Shown: positions 33,579-42,388, counted from the first letter of the stretch. The stretch is DNA of 64,000 nt from Afipia birgiae 34632 (GCF_000308295.2 NZ_HG326652.1:2266818-2330817), one strand, 5' to 3'. Notes: generated by a model from the sequence alone, not told the origin. Numbers and translations are program-made.

Positions 33579-34460
33579 ATGCCCTCCTCCGAAATCGACG
33601 CGATCCGCGCGCTGCTGACGGCGAAGGCCCGGCCGGTCGGCTGGGCACAGCGGCGCGAGCGGCTGGACGAGATCGGTTCGGTCTGGCCGGTCGCCGATGA
33701 TGTCACACTCACAAGCGCCGACCTCGGCGGCGTGCCCGGCGAATGGTCGCTGGCGCCCGGCAGCGATGCCTCGCGCGTGCTGATGTTTTTTCATGGCGGC
33801 GGCTATTGCTCGGGCTCGATCACCAGCCATCGCCGCATGGTAACCGAAGCCGGACGCGCGGCGAAAATCCGCACCCTCGCGGTCGGCTATCGCCTCGCGC
33901 CGGAGCATCCGTTTCCCGCAGCGCTGGACGATGCGATGACTGCGTGGCGATACTTGCGCAAGCAGGCCTATCTGCCATCGCAGATCGCCATCGGCGGCGA
34001 CAGCGCGGGCGGCAACCTCACCGCCGTGCTGATCAACACACTGCGCGAACAAGGCGAGCATCCCACCTGCGCGTGGCTGGCCTCGCCCTGGACCGACCTC
34101 ACCATGTCGGGTGCGTCGCTTGTCACCAAGGACATCGTCGATCCGATCATCCACAAGGGCTATCTCGGCGAGCTCGCCGACGCCTTCGTGCCTGCCGGAA
34201 TGGCGCGCAACGATCCGCGCATCTCACCGCTGTTTTCCGATCTGCACGGATTTCCGCCGACACTGCTACAGGTCGGCTCGCACGAAACGCTGCTCGACGA
34301 CGCCGTGCGTTTTGCAGCGGCAGCGGGCGCCGCCGATGTCGACGTCACCCTGGAGGTGTGGCCGGAGATGATCCACGCATGGCCGCTATGGAACGCACAT
34401 CTCGAACCCGGCCGCCGCGCGCTGGCCAACGCCGGCGCGTTCATCCGCCGTCACATGTGA
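33579..34460 (+). CDS. Alpha/beta hydrolase, hormone-sensitive-lipase (HSL) group
   Basis: 293 residues. 'VLMFFHGGGYCSGSITSH' is the HGGG oxyanion motif; 'IAIGGDSAGGNLTAVLIN' carries the nucleophile Ser (G-D-S-A-G); 'LQVGSHETLLDDAVRFAAAAG' the catalytic Asp/Glu region and 'EVWPEMIHAWPLW' the His. An esterase for short or medium acyl esters is expected. ATG at 33579 sits 27 bp after the cyclase stop with an AGGAG-like site, so read-through from the cyclase gene is possible. No signal peptide. Confidence 0.92.
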   Translation: MPSSEIDAIRALLTAKARPVGWAQRRERLDEIGSVWPVADDVTLTSADLGGVPGEWSLAPGSDASRVLMFFHGGGYCSGSITSHRRMVTEAGRAAKIRTLAVGYRLAPEHPFPAALDDAMTAWRYLRKQAYLPSQIAIGGDSAGGNLTAVLINTLREQGEHPTCAWLASPWTDLTMSGASLVTKDIVDPIIHKGYLGELADAFVPAGMARNDPRISPLFSDLHGFPPTLLQVGSHETLLDDAVRFAAAAGAADVDVTLEVWPEMIHAWPLWNAHLEPGRRALANAGAFIRRHM

Positions 34461-34484
34461 ACGCCCCGGCGCGTGCAGATTACG

Positions 34485-34703
34485 CTAGGGCTCTTTTGGC
34501 CCGCGCAGGGCCCAGCGCATCAATGCCCACAAACTGCCGCCCGTCGCCATGCCGACGAGATAGATGATCGAGGCATGCACCGCCATCGGCGCGGTGATCC
34601 GCAGACCGAGGAAGGACACCGTGACGCTCTGAAGATTTTGAAACGCGAAGATCAGGATTCCCGCGACAAGAACGATAATCACAGCCGTGTTTAGCCAGCG
34701 CAT
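34485..34703 (-). CDS. LapA-like small membrane protein (DUF1049)
   Basis: 72 residues from the ATG at 34703. Two membrane helices: 'WLNTAVIIVLVAGILIFAFQNLQSVTVSFLGL' and 'APMAVHASIIYLVGMATGGSLWALMRWAL'. The F-x-x-Q-N-x-x-x-V-x-V-x-F-L pattern after the first helix is the signature of LPS-assembly protein A (LapA) domains. In enterobacteria LapA/LapB tune LPS synthesis via FtsH and LpxC; whether it does so here is inference, though the window is rich in LPS genes. Convergent with the hydrolase gene. Confidence 0.75.
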   Translation of the reverse strand: MRWLNTAVIIVLVAGILIFAFQNLQSVTVSFLGLRITAPMAVHASIIYLVGMATGGSLWALMRWALRGPKEP

Positions 34704-34797
34704 GGTTCGCCTCGCTTGAAATGAACTTGCCAGAAGTTGCACCCAAGCCGAACCCGGCGCAACCGGTTCACCAGCCTGTCAGGTTTCATTCAAATGT

Positions 34798-35223
34798 CTA
34801 CTTGTGCAACACCGTGTTGGGCTGGCCCTTCTCGACCATGTCGATAACCAGCAGCTTCACCGGCTCGGGACCCTTGTTCGTGCCGAAGTGCCATTGATCC
34901 ACCGCCTCGACAATGAAATCGCCGGTCTTAAAGGTCTCGGTCTTGCCGGTATCGACGTTGGTGACTTCAATGGTGCCCGCCTGCACGTAGCCATAACGCG
35001 GAAACGGATGCTTGTGCTTGGGCAGCACCGCGCCCGCCGGAATCTCGTAGGTCGAGACGATGACCTGCGCGTCCTTTTGCGGCAGCACGATGGGCTGACC
35101 GCTCGACGTCATCGTTGAGGAGATGACGGGCTTGACCACGACCTTGCCTGTGACCGCCTGCGTGTCCGCATGGAGCGGCGACGCGATCAGCAACAGGCCG
35201 AGCGCGAAGGGAAGAGACTTCAT
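34798..35223 (-). CDS. Exported cupin-domain protein
   Basis: 141 residues from the ATG at 35223. Signal peptide 'MKSLPFALGLLLIASPLHADT', then a single cupin: 'YEIPAGAVLPKHKHPFPRYGYVQAGTIEVTN' (first metal-binding motif with the His pair) and 'FKTGDFIVEAVDQWHFGTNKGPEPVKLLVIDMV' (second motif). Probably a periplasmic metal-binding sensor or small-molecule binder. Longer upstream in-frame starts run into an intergenic repeat and are unlikely. A related exported cupin is encoded at 48446, inside the ECF41 operon. Confidence 0.82.
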   Translation of the reverse strand: MKSLPFALGLLLIASPLHADTQAVTGKVVVKPVISSTMTSSGQPIVLPQKDAQVIVSTYEIPAGAVLPKHKHPFPRYGYVQAGTIEVTNVDTGKTETFKTGDFIVEAVDQWHFGTNKGPEPVKLLVIDMVEKGQPNTVLHK

Positions 35224-35244
35224 TGCATCAAACTCCAGTGTTTC

Positions 35245-35345
35245 GTCATTCCGGGGCGCGAGCGCGGCGAGCGAACCCGGAATCCTGCGGCGGAAGAGAT
35301 GGACATGGATTCCGGATCTGCGCCAAAGGCGCATCCCGGAATGAC
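35245..35345. repeat. Intergenic palindromic repeat (GTCATTCCGGG ... CCCGGAATGAC)
   Basis: GTCATTCCGGGG at 35245-35256 and CCCGGAATGAC at 35335-35345 form the ends of a roughly 100-bp element, with inner TTCCGGATC-type stems. This ATTCCGGG element is a familiar dispersed repeat of alphaproteobacterial intergenic regions. Confidence 0.7.
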
Positions 35346-35358
35346 GGTGCGCGTCGTG

Positions 35359-36828
35359 TCACTCATACACCATCACGCCGTCATCGACCTTGCCGAGACG
35401 CAGCGAGACGATATCCAGCGCGTAGTTCTGGTAAAGCTTCCATGGCCGCTTCGAGCCTTGTTTCGGCATCTTCGCCACCGAGCGCTGCACATAACCCGAC
35501 GTGAAATCGAGCCAGTTCTCCTGTTTCACCTCGGGATCGGTGTTGCGCGGCGTGCACTGCTTGTAGCCGCGCTTGTCCATATAGTTGATCAGGCGGCAGA
35601 CATATTCGCAGGTGAGATCGCATTTCAGCGTCCACGAGGCGTTGGTGTAGCCGAATGACGACGCCAGGTTCGGCACGTCCGAATACATCATGCCCTTGTA
35701 GTTCAGCGTGCTCGCGAAATCGACTTTGCTCCCGTCGACGCTGACCTGCATCCCGCCGAGCACCTGCAAGTTCAGGCCCGTCGCGGTGACAATCAGATCG
35801 GCCTCAAGCTCGCTGCCGTCGGCAAGGCGGATGCCCTTCGGCGTGAACGTGTCGATGGTGTTGGTGACCACCGAGGCGCGGCCGTTCTTGATCGACTTGA
35901 ACAGGTCGCCGTCCGGCACCAGGCACAGCCGCTGCTGCCATGGATTGTAGCGCGGCGTGAAATGCGTACCGATGTCGTAGTCCGGCCCGAGCGCATGACG
36001 CACGCCGCCGAGGATCATCTGCTTGGCGCGTTCCGGCTTGCGGCGGCAGAGCTGGAAGAAATACATGCCGAACAGCACATTGCGCCAGCGGATCAGGTGA
36101 TAGGCGAGCTTGGCGGGCAGCTTCTTGCGCAGCTTGTTGGCGAGCGCGTCCTCGGCGGGCCGCGCGACCACGTAGGTCGGCGAACGCTGCAGCATGGTGA
36201 CATGCGCGGCGGTCCTGGCCATTTCCGGCACCAGCGTCACGGCGGTGGCTCCCGAGCCGATCACCACCACGCGCTTGCCGGCGTAATCGATATCGGTGGT
36301 CCACTTCTGCGGATGGACGATGCGGCCGGTGAACTGATCGGCCCCCGGAAACTCCGGCGAATAGCCACCTTCGTAGGAGTAATAGCCGCTGCACATGAAC
36401 AGGAAATTGCAGGTGAGATGCGCGATTTCCTTGGCAGGCCCCCCCTCCACCTCCACCGTCCAGCGCGCGTCCTTCGACGACCACGACGCGCTTTTGACGC
36501 GATGGTTGAAACGGATCTTGCTGTCGATGCCGTTGTCGCGCGCGGTCTCGCGCACGTAGTTGAGAATGCGCGGGCCGTCGGCGATCGCCTTGGGCTCGGT
36601 CCATGGCTTGAACGAATAGCCGAGCGTGTACATGTCGCTGTCGGAGCGGATGCCGGGATAGCGGAACAGATCCCAGGTGCCGCCGATGCTCTCGCGCCCT
36701 TCGAGGATCGCGTAGCTCTTGCCGGGGCAATTCCTTTGCAGATGATAGCCCGCGCCGATGCCCGACAGGCCCGCGCCGACAATCAGCACATCGAAGTGGT
36801 CGCTTTCTGCTTTGGTCTTGTCGAGCAT
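35359..36828 (-). CDS. Flavin-containing (Baeyer-Villiger-type) monooxygenase
   Basis: 489 residues, close to EthA-like enzymes. 'FDVLIVGAGLSGIGAGYHLQ' is the FAD loop; 'GGTWDLFRYPGIRSDSDMYTLGYSFKPW' matches the family's conserved segment; 'FTGRIVHPQKWTTDIDYAGKRVVVIGSGATAVTLVPEMA' combines the F-x-G-x3-H BVMO fingerprint with the NADP loop; 'RYNPWQQRLCLVPDGDLFKSI' and 'LIVTATGLNLQ' follow. Catalyses NADPH/O2-dependent oxygen insertion next to a ketone or S-oxidation of small organics. Substrate unknown. No adjacent regulator; the upstream gap holds a tandem repeat. Confidence 0.93.
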   Translation of the reverse strand: MLDKTKAESDHFDVLIVGAGLSGIGAGYHLQRNCPGKSYAILEGRESIGGTWDLFRYPGIRSDSDMYTLGYSFKPWTEPKAIADGPRILNYVRETARDNGIDSKIRFNHRVKSASWSSKDARWTVEVEGGPAKEIAHLTCNFLFMCSGYYSYEGGYSPEFPGADQFTGRIVHPQKWTTDIDYAGKRVVVIGSGATAVTLVPEMARTAAHVTMLQRSPTYVVARPAEDALANKLRKKLPAKLAYHLIRWRNVLFGMYFFQLCRRKPERAKQMILGGVRHALGPDYDIGTHFTPRYNPWQQRLCLVPDGDLFKSIKNGRASVVTNTIDTFTPKGIRLADGSELEADLIVTATGLNLQVLGGMQVSVDGSKVDFASTLNYKGMMYSDVPNLASSFGYTNASWTLKCDLTCEYVCRLINYMDKRGYKQCTPRNTDPEVKQENWLDFTSGYVQRSVAKMPKQGSKRPWKLYQNYALDIVSLRLGKVDDGVMVYE

Positions 36829-36957
36829 TTCAGTCTCCCTGACCGGGATTTAACCGGCAAGCAGGGCGGCATGGCAACTCGATTTTGCGATACCGGTGCG
36901 CGCGGCCTTGTTTAAAACTGGTGCCCACCCTCGGGTCGCGCCCGAGGGCATGCCTTT

Positions 36958-37089
36958 CGGGATCATGGCAGGTTTGTTTGGGCATGATCTGGTCCGAAAA
37001 CCGGCGCCCACTTTTCGGGATCATGCCCGGTCTATTTGGGCATGATCTGATCCGAAAACCGGTGCCCACTTTTCGGGATCATGCCCGAC
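36958..37089. repeat. 58-bp tandem repeat (2.3 copies) with inverted ends
   Basis: The unit starts CGGGATCATG, contains TTTGGGCATGATCTG and CCGAAAACCGG, and ends GCCCACTTTT. Copies start at 36958, 37016 and (partial) 37074, period 58 bp. GGGCATGATC and GATCATGCCC are inverted parts, so each unit can fold. The flank 36905-36955 carries a diverged relative. It occupies the 435-bp gap between the monooxygenase and cspA genes; 37090-37263 holds nothing else clear. Confidence 0.8.
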
Positions 37090-37263
37090 AGCAAAAAGCC
37101 CCATCATTTCTGACGGGGCTTGGTGACGTCCGTTTCAGTACATCCGTGAAACGAGCGAAAAGCTGGCTGCTGCTGCCGTTACATCCGTGGCGGCAGCGCC
37201 TGGCTCTTTTTCTATTGAAGGCTGGCGCGACAACCGGTGTCCGGCTGTCGTCGCGATCAGGCC

Positions 37264-37473
37264 TTACAGAAGCTGCAGGTTTTCTGCGCTGGTCTTGCCG
37301 CGCATCTTGTCAACCTTGGCTTCGTACGAAACCTTCTGTCCTTCGGCGAGGCCGGTCAGGCCAGCACGCTCGACAGCGCTGATGTGAACGAACACATCGG
37401 TGCCGCCATCGTTCGGCTGAATGAAACCAAAGCCCTTTTGGCCGTTGAACCACTTCACAGTACCAGTCGTCAT
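37264..37473 (-). CDS. Cold-shock protein (CspA family)
   Basis: 69 residues from the ATG at 37473. '[36 protein letters not shown]' contains RNP1 (KGFGFI) and RNP2 (VFVHI), the single-strand nucleic-acid binding surface; the tail '[26 protein letters not shown]' is usual. Acts as an RNA chaperone in the cytoplasm. The 749-bp upstream gap may include a long 5' leader, common for csp mRNAs, but I cannot define it. Reads toward the tandem repeat. Confidence 0.96.
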   Translation of the reverse strand: MTTGTVKWFNGQKGFGFIQPNDGGTDVFVHISAVERAGLTGLAEGQKVSYEAKVDKMRGKTSAENLQLL

Positions 37474-37925
37474 AACAAACAATCCTTCAGGCGCGTAGAT
37501 GCGCAACTCCGCACGACGTCGCGCGAAGCATAATCCAATCTAGCGATGTCTTTGGGTAAGGAGCCGGAGGGGACCGAAAAGGTCCAAAGGGCGCTTTAAC
37601 AAAAGCTGAGCCGCAAATCGAATGCACGGCTTGTAGCACCTCGAAGCCTTAAAGCAACAACTCAATTGTGTTCGCACAGCGGCGCGGGCGTTTAACACAG
37701 CAATGCCAGAGGCTTGGGAGCCGAAAATAGCTCGGCGATGCAGCGGCATTTGCAGCTTAACGTGCGAAGATATCCTTAATCCTCCTCAAGAAGATTCACT
37801 TCAACCAGCGCGGCATCCATGCCGGCCTGTCACTGCACCGCTCCCGCAGGACTGCTCGACGCCGCGAAGAAAGCCGCCATCGCCAGGGAGATCACGCGTA
37901 TCCATAACGCGGTGACGTAATCTCT

Positions 37926-38041
37926 CCACGTCGTCCTCGCGAAAGCGGGGACCCATAACCACCGCCCTTGGTGAAGGCGAAGGAAGGCGTGACCGGCTAT
38001 CGCGACAACATCGATCGTGGGTCCCCGCCTTCGCGGGGACG
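37926..38041. repeat. Paired inverted intergenic repeat (GTCCCCGC type), copy 2
   Basis: Arms CGTCGTCCTCGCGAAAGCGG (from 37927) and TGGGTCCCCGCCTTCGCGGG (from 38016). The interior contains GCGACAACATCGATCG and CCACCGCCCTTGG, the reverse complement of the interior of copy 1 at 30941-31067, so both are one element type in opposite orientation. Between 37474 and 37925 I see no supported gene, only possible csp leader sequence. Confidence 0.78.
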
Positions 38042-38106
38042 ACATCGGAGGTATTGGATGATCGCGCTCCACATTTTCTCCCGTCACGGAGATCCCTGCC
38101 CGGCAG

Positions 38107-38211
38107 ATGGCGGAATACGGCCACGTGCTGCCCGAGCCCGGCGACGAGCAGATTTGGCTGGACGGACTGCCGGCAGAAGACCGCGCGTATATGCAGGGTG
38201 TGGGGGAGTGA
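38107..38211 (+). pseudogene. Possible gene remnant (34 codons)
   Basis: An ATG-to-stop frame gives MAEYGHVLPEPGDEQIWLDG, then LPAEDRAYMQGVGE and a stop. Its residue composition (acidic, W/Y, 'DGLPAEDR') looks like the tail of a real protein rather than random sequence. No ribosome site or upstream portion is visible; it follows directly after the repeat at 37926-38041. It may be a C-terminal relic cut by that repeat. Low certainty. Confidence 0.25.
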
Positions 38212-38222
38212 ACTACCGAGCG

Positions 38223-39074
38223 TTACCCTGAGCGCACGGTGCTCAAGTCGTTGCGTGCATCTTTAACGATTGAGAACGCCGATTGCAGGAACAGACCTGC
38301 AATGATGACCGCGACCACCAGATCAGGCCAACGGGTCTGCGTCCACGCGACGAGGAACGCGGCGATGACGACCGCAACATTCCCGATGGCATCATTTCGG
38401 CTGAACAGCCAAACCGCGCGTACATTGGCATCACCATGCCGGTGCGGAAGGAGAACCACCGCCGCCGCTACGTTCACCGCAAGCGCGATCAGGCCAAGAA
38501 TGCCCATTAACTCCGCTTCCGGCTGCTGCACGATTAGTACGCGATAGGCGGTTGCCACGAGCACGCCCACGCCCAGAACGCCCAGAAAAATTCCTTGCAG
38601 CATCGCCGCCTTAGCGCGCGCCGCGAGTCCCCAGCCCACTGCAATCAACCCCAAGAACGAAATCATGCCGTCGCCAAGAAAGTCGAGCGCATCGGCCTTC
38701 AGAGCCTGCGACCCTGCGATATATCCGCCGACGATTTCGATAACACCGTATCCAGCGTTGAGAAGAACCACGATCCAGAGCGCTCGCTTATAGGCCGGCG
38801 TAACATGGGAAAGGTCCGGAACTTTGTCGTCATCATCGTCAGTGCGTAAGCGGGCGAGCTTGTAGCCGAGATCAGTAATCTTGCGCTCCACCTCTGGGAG
38901 CGTAGCCGCCCAGTCATCGAGGCGTAGCGTCATCTCCTGTGAAGCAATGGAAACCCTGACTTCCTGCACGCCTGGGACGCCACGCGCAGTGCTCTCGATC
39001 TTCGCGGCGCAAGACGAGCAATCCATGCCCGTCACCCGATACCGAACCGGCGCATCTAGTTCTGCTGTCGTCAT
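38223..39074 (-). CDS. Cation diffusion facilitator-like transporter with N-terminal HMA domain
   Basis: 283 residues. The N-terminal heavy-metal-associated domain carries 'VTGMDCSSCAAKIESTARGVPGVQEVRVS' (C-x2-C, residues about 19-22). A cytosolic linker with an acidic run (DDDDDK) follows, then about six membrane helices of the CDF type: 'LLNAGYGVIEIVGGYIAGSQALKADALDFLGDGMISFLGL' (D-x3-D-like site) and 'LFSRNDAIGNVAVVIAAFLVA'. The second site has N and D where zinc exporters have H and D, so metal choice is uncertain. Divergent from a MerR-type regulator with a matching dyad, so metal-induced export is likely. Confidence 0.85.
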   Translation of the reverse strand: MTTAELDAPVRYRVTGMDCSSCAAKIESTARGVPGVQEVRVSIASQEMTLRLDDWAATLPEVERKITDLGYKLARLRTDDDDDKVPDLSHVTPAYKRALWIVVLLNAGYGVIEIVGGYIAGSQALKADALDFLGDGMISFLGLIAVGWGLAARAKAAMLQGIFLGVLGVGVLVATAYRVLIVQQPEAELMGILGLIALAVNVAAAVVLLPHRHGDANVRAVWLFSRNDAIGNVAVVIAAFLVAWTQTRWPDLVVAVIIAGLFLQSAFSIVKDARNDLSTVRSG

Positions 39075-39112
39075 ATTCCGACTCCTTGCTAAATTGTCCC
39101 CCGAGGCTACAT

Positions 39113-39129
39113 CCTGTAGTGACTACAGG
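39113..39129. promoter_or_regulatory. CCTGTAGT-G-ACTACAGG dyad, MerR-type operator
   Basis: Perfect 8-bp inverted repeat around one base, 16 bp before the MerR-type gene. On the minus strand it lies between TTGCTC (-35-like) and TGTAGC (-10-like) elements facing the transporter gene. A dyad placed within an over-long spacer is the hallmark of MerR-family promoters, and the sequence resembles CadR/ZntR operators. Confidence 0.65.
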
Positions 39130-39144
39130 AGCAAGGTGTTTCCC

Positions 39145-39540
39145 ATGATGCCCATCGGCACTCTTTCCAAGCGATCTGGCGTTCATATCGAGACCATCCG
39201 GTACTATGAACGGATGGGCATTCTGCCGAAGGCTGAACGCGCGGCGAATGGCCGTAGATCTTATGTTGAGGCGGACGTTCAGCGGTTGGCCTTTATCCGA
39301 CATGCCCGCGACCTTGGGTTCGATCTCAGTTCCGTGCGCGCACTTCTTGCATTGCAAGAGCAGCCCGAACGATCCTGCAAGACGGCATCCAAACTTGCCA
39401 CTGCGCAACTCGTGGCCGTCGAAAGCCGGCTGCGTCGTCTGGCTGCTTTACGCGACGAACTGACGCGCATGGTAAACGCATGCGAAAATGGCCGCGTAAC
39501 AGATTGCCGCGTGATCAATGAACTCGCGAAGGTGAACTAG
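39145..39540 (+). CDS. MerR-family metal-responsive regulator
   Basis: 131 residues from the ATG at 39145. 'IGTLSKRSGVHIETIRYYERMGILPKAERAANGRRSY' is the MerR DNA-binding domain. Cys78 (RSCKTAS), Cys113 (NACENG) and Cys121 (TDCRVI) fall at the positions of the three mercury ligands of MerR, so a thiophilic metal (Hg, Cd, Pb or Zn) is probably sensed. Divergent from the HMA-CDF transporter gene with a MerR-type dyad between, so it most likely activates that gene when metal binds and represses it otherwise. No mer reductase is nearby, which argues against a classical mercury operon. Confidence 0.88.
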   Translation: MMPIGTLSKRSGVHIETIRYYERMGILPKAERAANGRRSYVEADVQRLAFIRHARDLGFDLSSVRALLALQEQPERSCKTASKLATAQLVAVESRLRRLAALRDELTRMVNACENGRVTDCRVINELAKVN

Positions 39541-39550
39541 AGAGTTCCCC

Positions 39551-40516
39551 CTACACCACCGCATTACTCGGCGTTGGCCGGTCATGGATCTGCTGGCCGA
39601 ACAGCGAGCCGACCAATTCGACCACGGTGCGCGCGGTGAGGCCGCGGTTGTCCAGAAACGGATTGAGCTCGACCAGATCGAGCGAGCGCACCAGACCTGA
39701 ATCCTGAAGCATCTCCATGACGAGATGCGCCTCGCGATAGGTCGCCCCGCCCGACACCGTGGTGCCGACGCCGGGGGCGGACACCGGATCGAGAAAATCC
39801 ACATCGAGGCTGACATGGAGGACGCCGCTGCGCGCCCTCACCCGCTCGATGAATTCGCGCATCAGCACGCTGACGCCGAACTCGTCGATCCGGCGCATGT
39901 CGGCGATCCAGACATCGCGCTGCGCGAGCAACTCCTTCTCCTTCTTGTCCACCGAGCGCAGGCCGAACAGGCCGAGCTGGCGCGTCACGATGGAGGATCG
40001 CTCATTGCGCGGCAACAGATCGTCCAGTCCCGGCTCGCCGCACAGGAACGCGCCGGACATGCCGTGCATGTTGCCGGTGATCGTTGTTGCCGGCGTGTTG
40101 TAGTCGGCGTGGGCGTCGAGCCAGAGCACGAACAGCTCGCGCTCCTGTTCGTGCCAGTGCCGCGCGACGCCATTCACCGTGCCCATCGACAGCGAATGAT
40201 CGCCGCCGAGGAAAACCGGAATCGCGCCGGACTTCGCCATCGCGTAAGCGCGTTTGCTGGTCTCACGGGTCCAGGCCTTGATCTCCCTGTAATGCTTCGC
40301 ATTCGGCGGCGGCGCTTCATCGCTGAACGTGAGATCGCGCGGCGAGATGTCGCCGAGGTCCTCCACCTTGAAGTCGAGGCTTTCCAGCAGCGGCGCGATG
40401 CCCGCCGTGCGCAGCGCCGCCGGACCCATCAGTGCGCCCTTCTGCGAGGCGCCAACTTCGATCGGCACGCCGAGCAGCGAGACATTCGTCGGATAGGAGT
40501 CTGGTTTGGCGGTCAC
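39551..40516 (-). CDS. rocF: Arginase
   Basis: 321 residues, ureohydrolase family. Manganese-binding motifs 'PVFLGGDHSLSMGTVNGVA' (GGDH), 'VLWLDAHADYNTPATTITGNMHGM' (DAHAD) and 'LHVSLDVDFLDPVSAPGVGTTVSGG' (S-x-D-V-D) are complete, and 'LLGVPIEVGASQKGALMGPAALR' is typical of arginases rather than agmatinases. Hydrolyses arginine to ornithine and urea. Convergent with the MerR-type gene, separated by 10 bp. Downstream of the ahcY terminator but with its own start; no ornithine cyclodeaminase follows in this window. Confidence 0.93.
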   Translation of the reverse strand: MTAKPDSYPTNVSLLGVPIEVGASQKGALMGPAALRTAGIAPLLESLDFKVEDLGDISPRDLTFSDEAPPPNAKHYREIKAWTRETSKRAYAMAKSGAIPVFLGGDHSLSMGTVNGVARHWHEQERELFVLWLDAHADYNTPATTITGNMHGMSGAFLCGEPGLDDLLPRNERSSIVTRQLGLFGLRSVDKKEKELLAQRDVWIADMRRIDEFGVSVLMREFIERVRARSGVLHVSLDVDFLDPVSAPGVGTTVSGGATYREAHLVMEMLQDSGLVRSLDLVELNPFLDNRGLTARTVVELVGSLFGQQIHDRPTPSNAVV

Positions 40517-40604
40517 GACAACCTCGCGCGGGTGGGCGATGGAGACAGAACTGTGCGGGTATCCTAGCGGGATTCGCGCGCGCCGCGATACGCCGTCTCA
40601 ACGC

Positions 40605-40630
40605 AAAAAAGCCCCGGATTGCTCCGGGGC
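40605..40630 (-). terminator. Rho-independent terminator after ahcY
   Basis: GCCCCGGA (40611-40618) and TCCGGGGC (40623-40630) form an 8-bp stem with a TTGC loop. On the minus strand it is followed by six U residues (AAAAAA at 40605-40610), ending ahcY transcription before the arginase gene. TTTTG on the other side could give weak plus-strand activity too. Confidence 0.9.
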
Positions 40631-40657
40631 TTTTGTGTTTTGTCCTGAGAGAAAGGC

Positions 40658-42094
40658 TCAGTAGCGGTAGTGATCGCCCTTGTAAGGGCCTTCCTGCTTC
40701 ACGCCGATGTAGTCGGCCTGGTCCTTGCGCAGCTCGGTGAGCTTGACACCGATCTTGGCAAGGTGGAGCCGCGCGACCTTCTCGTCGAGCGACTTCGGCA
40801 GCACGTAGACTTCCTTCTTGTACTTGCTGTCCTTGTTGTTGGCCCAGAGTTCGATCTGCGCCAGCGTCTGGTTGGTGAACGATGCCGACATCACGAAGGA
40901 CGGATGGCCCATCGCGTTGCCGAGGTTCACGAGGCGGCCTTCCGACAGCATGATGATGCGGTGACCGTCCGGGAACGCGATTTCATCGACCTGCGGCTTG
41001 ATGTTGGTCCACTTCAGGTTCTTCAGCGAGGCGATCTGGATCTCGTTGTCGAAGTGACCGATGTTGCAGACGATGGCGCGATCCTTCATCGCGCGCATGT
41101 GCTCGATGGTGATGATGTCCTTGTTGCCGGTCGCGGTGACGAAGATGTCGGCCTGAGGTGCCGCGTCTTCCATCGTGACGACCTGATAGCCTTCCATCGC
41201 CGCCTGCAGTGCGCAGATCGGATCGACTTCGGAGACCATCACGCGGCAGCCGGCCTGACGCAGCGACGCCGCCGAGCCCTTGCCGACGTCGCCGAAGCCA
41301 GCGACCATCGCGACCTTGCCCGACATCATGACGTCGGTGCCGCGGCGGATGCCGTCGACCAGCGATTCACGGCAGCCATAGAGGTTGTCGAACTTCGACT
41401 TGGTCACCGAGTCGTTGACGTTGATGGCTGGCCACAGCAGCGTGCCGGCCTTCTGCATGTCGTACAGGCGATGCACGCCCGTGGTGGTCTCTTCCGAGAC
41501 GCCCTTGATGCTGTCGGCGATTGCCTTGAAGTACCCCTTCGGCTTTTCCTTGAGCTGCTTCTTGAGCAGCGCGAAGAACACTTCTTCTTCCTCGGAGCCC
41601 GGCTTGTCGAGAAACGCAGTGTCGCCGTTCTCCGCGCGCAGGCCGAGATGGACGTACATGGTGGCGTCGCCGCCGTCATCGAGGATCATGTTCGGATGAC
41701 CGCCGCCGTGCCAGTCGAACAGCTTGGCGGTGTAGTCCCAGTAATCCTTCAGCGTCTCGCCCTTGATCGCGAACACCGGAATGCCGGCGGCTGCGATGGC
41801 GGCAGCGGCGTGGTCCTGCGTCGAATAGATGTTGCAGGAGACCCAGCGGATGTCGGCGCCGAGCGCCTTCAGCGTCTCGATCAGCACGCCGGTCTGAATG
41901 GTCATATGCAGCGAGCCGGCGATGCGCGCGCCCTTCAGCGGCTGCTTCGGGCCGTACTCTTCGCGCGTCGCCATCAGGCCGGGCATTTCGGTCTCGGCCA
42001 GCGAGAGTTCCTTGCGGCCGAAATCGGCAAGGCCGATGTCTGCGACGATGTAATCGGTGAAGCCTGCGGGGGCTTTCGCGGTGGCGGTGGTCAT
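40658..42094 (-). CDS. ahcY: S-adenosylhomocysteine hydrolase
   Basis: 478 residues from the ATG at 42094 ([15 protein letters not shown]). '[51 protein letters not shown]', '[53 protein letters not shown]' (NAD loop) and the C-terminal '[21 protein letters not shown]' are all present, with the extra insert common in proteobacterial forms. Splits S-adenosylhomocysteine to adenosine and homocysteine, so it relieves inhibition of methyltransferases. Same strand as metK upstream. Ends in a strong terminator. Confidence 0.97.
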   Translation of the reverse strand: MTTATAKAPAGFTDYIVADIGLADFGRKELSLAETEMPGLMATREEYGPKQPLKGARIAGSLHMTIQTGVLIETLKALGADIRWVSCNIYSTQDHAAAAIAAAGIPVFAIKGETLKDYWDYTAKLFDWHGGGHPNMILDDGGDATMYVHLGLRAENGDTAFLDKPGSEEEEVFFALLKKQLKEKPKGYFKAIADSIKGVSEETTTGVHRLYDMQKAGTLLWPAINVNDSVTKSKFDNLYGCRESLVDGIRRGTDVMMSGKVAMVAGFGDVGKGSAASLRQAGCRVMVSEVDPICALQAAMEGYQVVTMEDAAPQADIFVTATGNKDIITIEHMRAMKDRAIVCNIGHFDNEIQIASLKNLKWTNIKPQVDEIAFPDGHRIIMLSEGRLVNLGNAMGHPSFVMSASFTNQTLAQIELWANNKDSKYKKEVYVLPKSLDEKVARLHLAKIGVKLTELRKDQADYIGVKQEGPYKGDHYRY

Positions 42095-42165
42095 GGTGTG
42101 TAATCCTGATTCATGAGTGGCGTGGTTGCGCGGGGCTGCACGCAAATTCGAGTGTGCTTTGCTCT

Positions 42166-42364
42166 CCCTCCCCCTTGTGGGGAGGGTGGCGCATCGAGAG
42201 CGCAGCGAACGATGCGTCGGGTGGGGGTGTTGGTCTTAATCGTCATTGGCGAAAGACCCCCACCCCGGCCTCCGCTTCGCTTGCGTAGCCGATGCAAAGC
42301 ATCGGCGTTCTTCCAAAGTGACGGCGACCGAAGGTCGCCTTTGCCCTCCCCACAAGGGGGAGGG
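42166..42364. repeat. About 200-bp intergenic repeat with perfect 21-bp inverted ends
   Basis: The ends 42166-42186 and 42344-42364 are exact reverse complements (CCCTCCCCCTTGTGGGGAGG plus one G). Inside are complementary TGGGGGT/CCCCCAC-type pieces and GATGC stems. This 'CCTCCCC-ACAAG' element is a familiar dispersed repeat of Bradyrhizobium-type intergenic DNA. It fills the space between metK and ahcY and would fold in their common transcript. Confidence 0.85.
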
Positions 42365-42388
42365 ATTATTCCGGCCCTAGTGCTGAAC

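Noticed and set aside
40670-42103. A 477-codon open frame opposite ahcY
   Set aside because: It is the antisense of a firmly identified ahcY gene; long antisense frames are common at this GC content.
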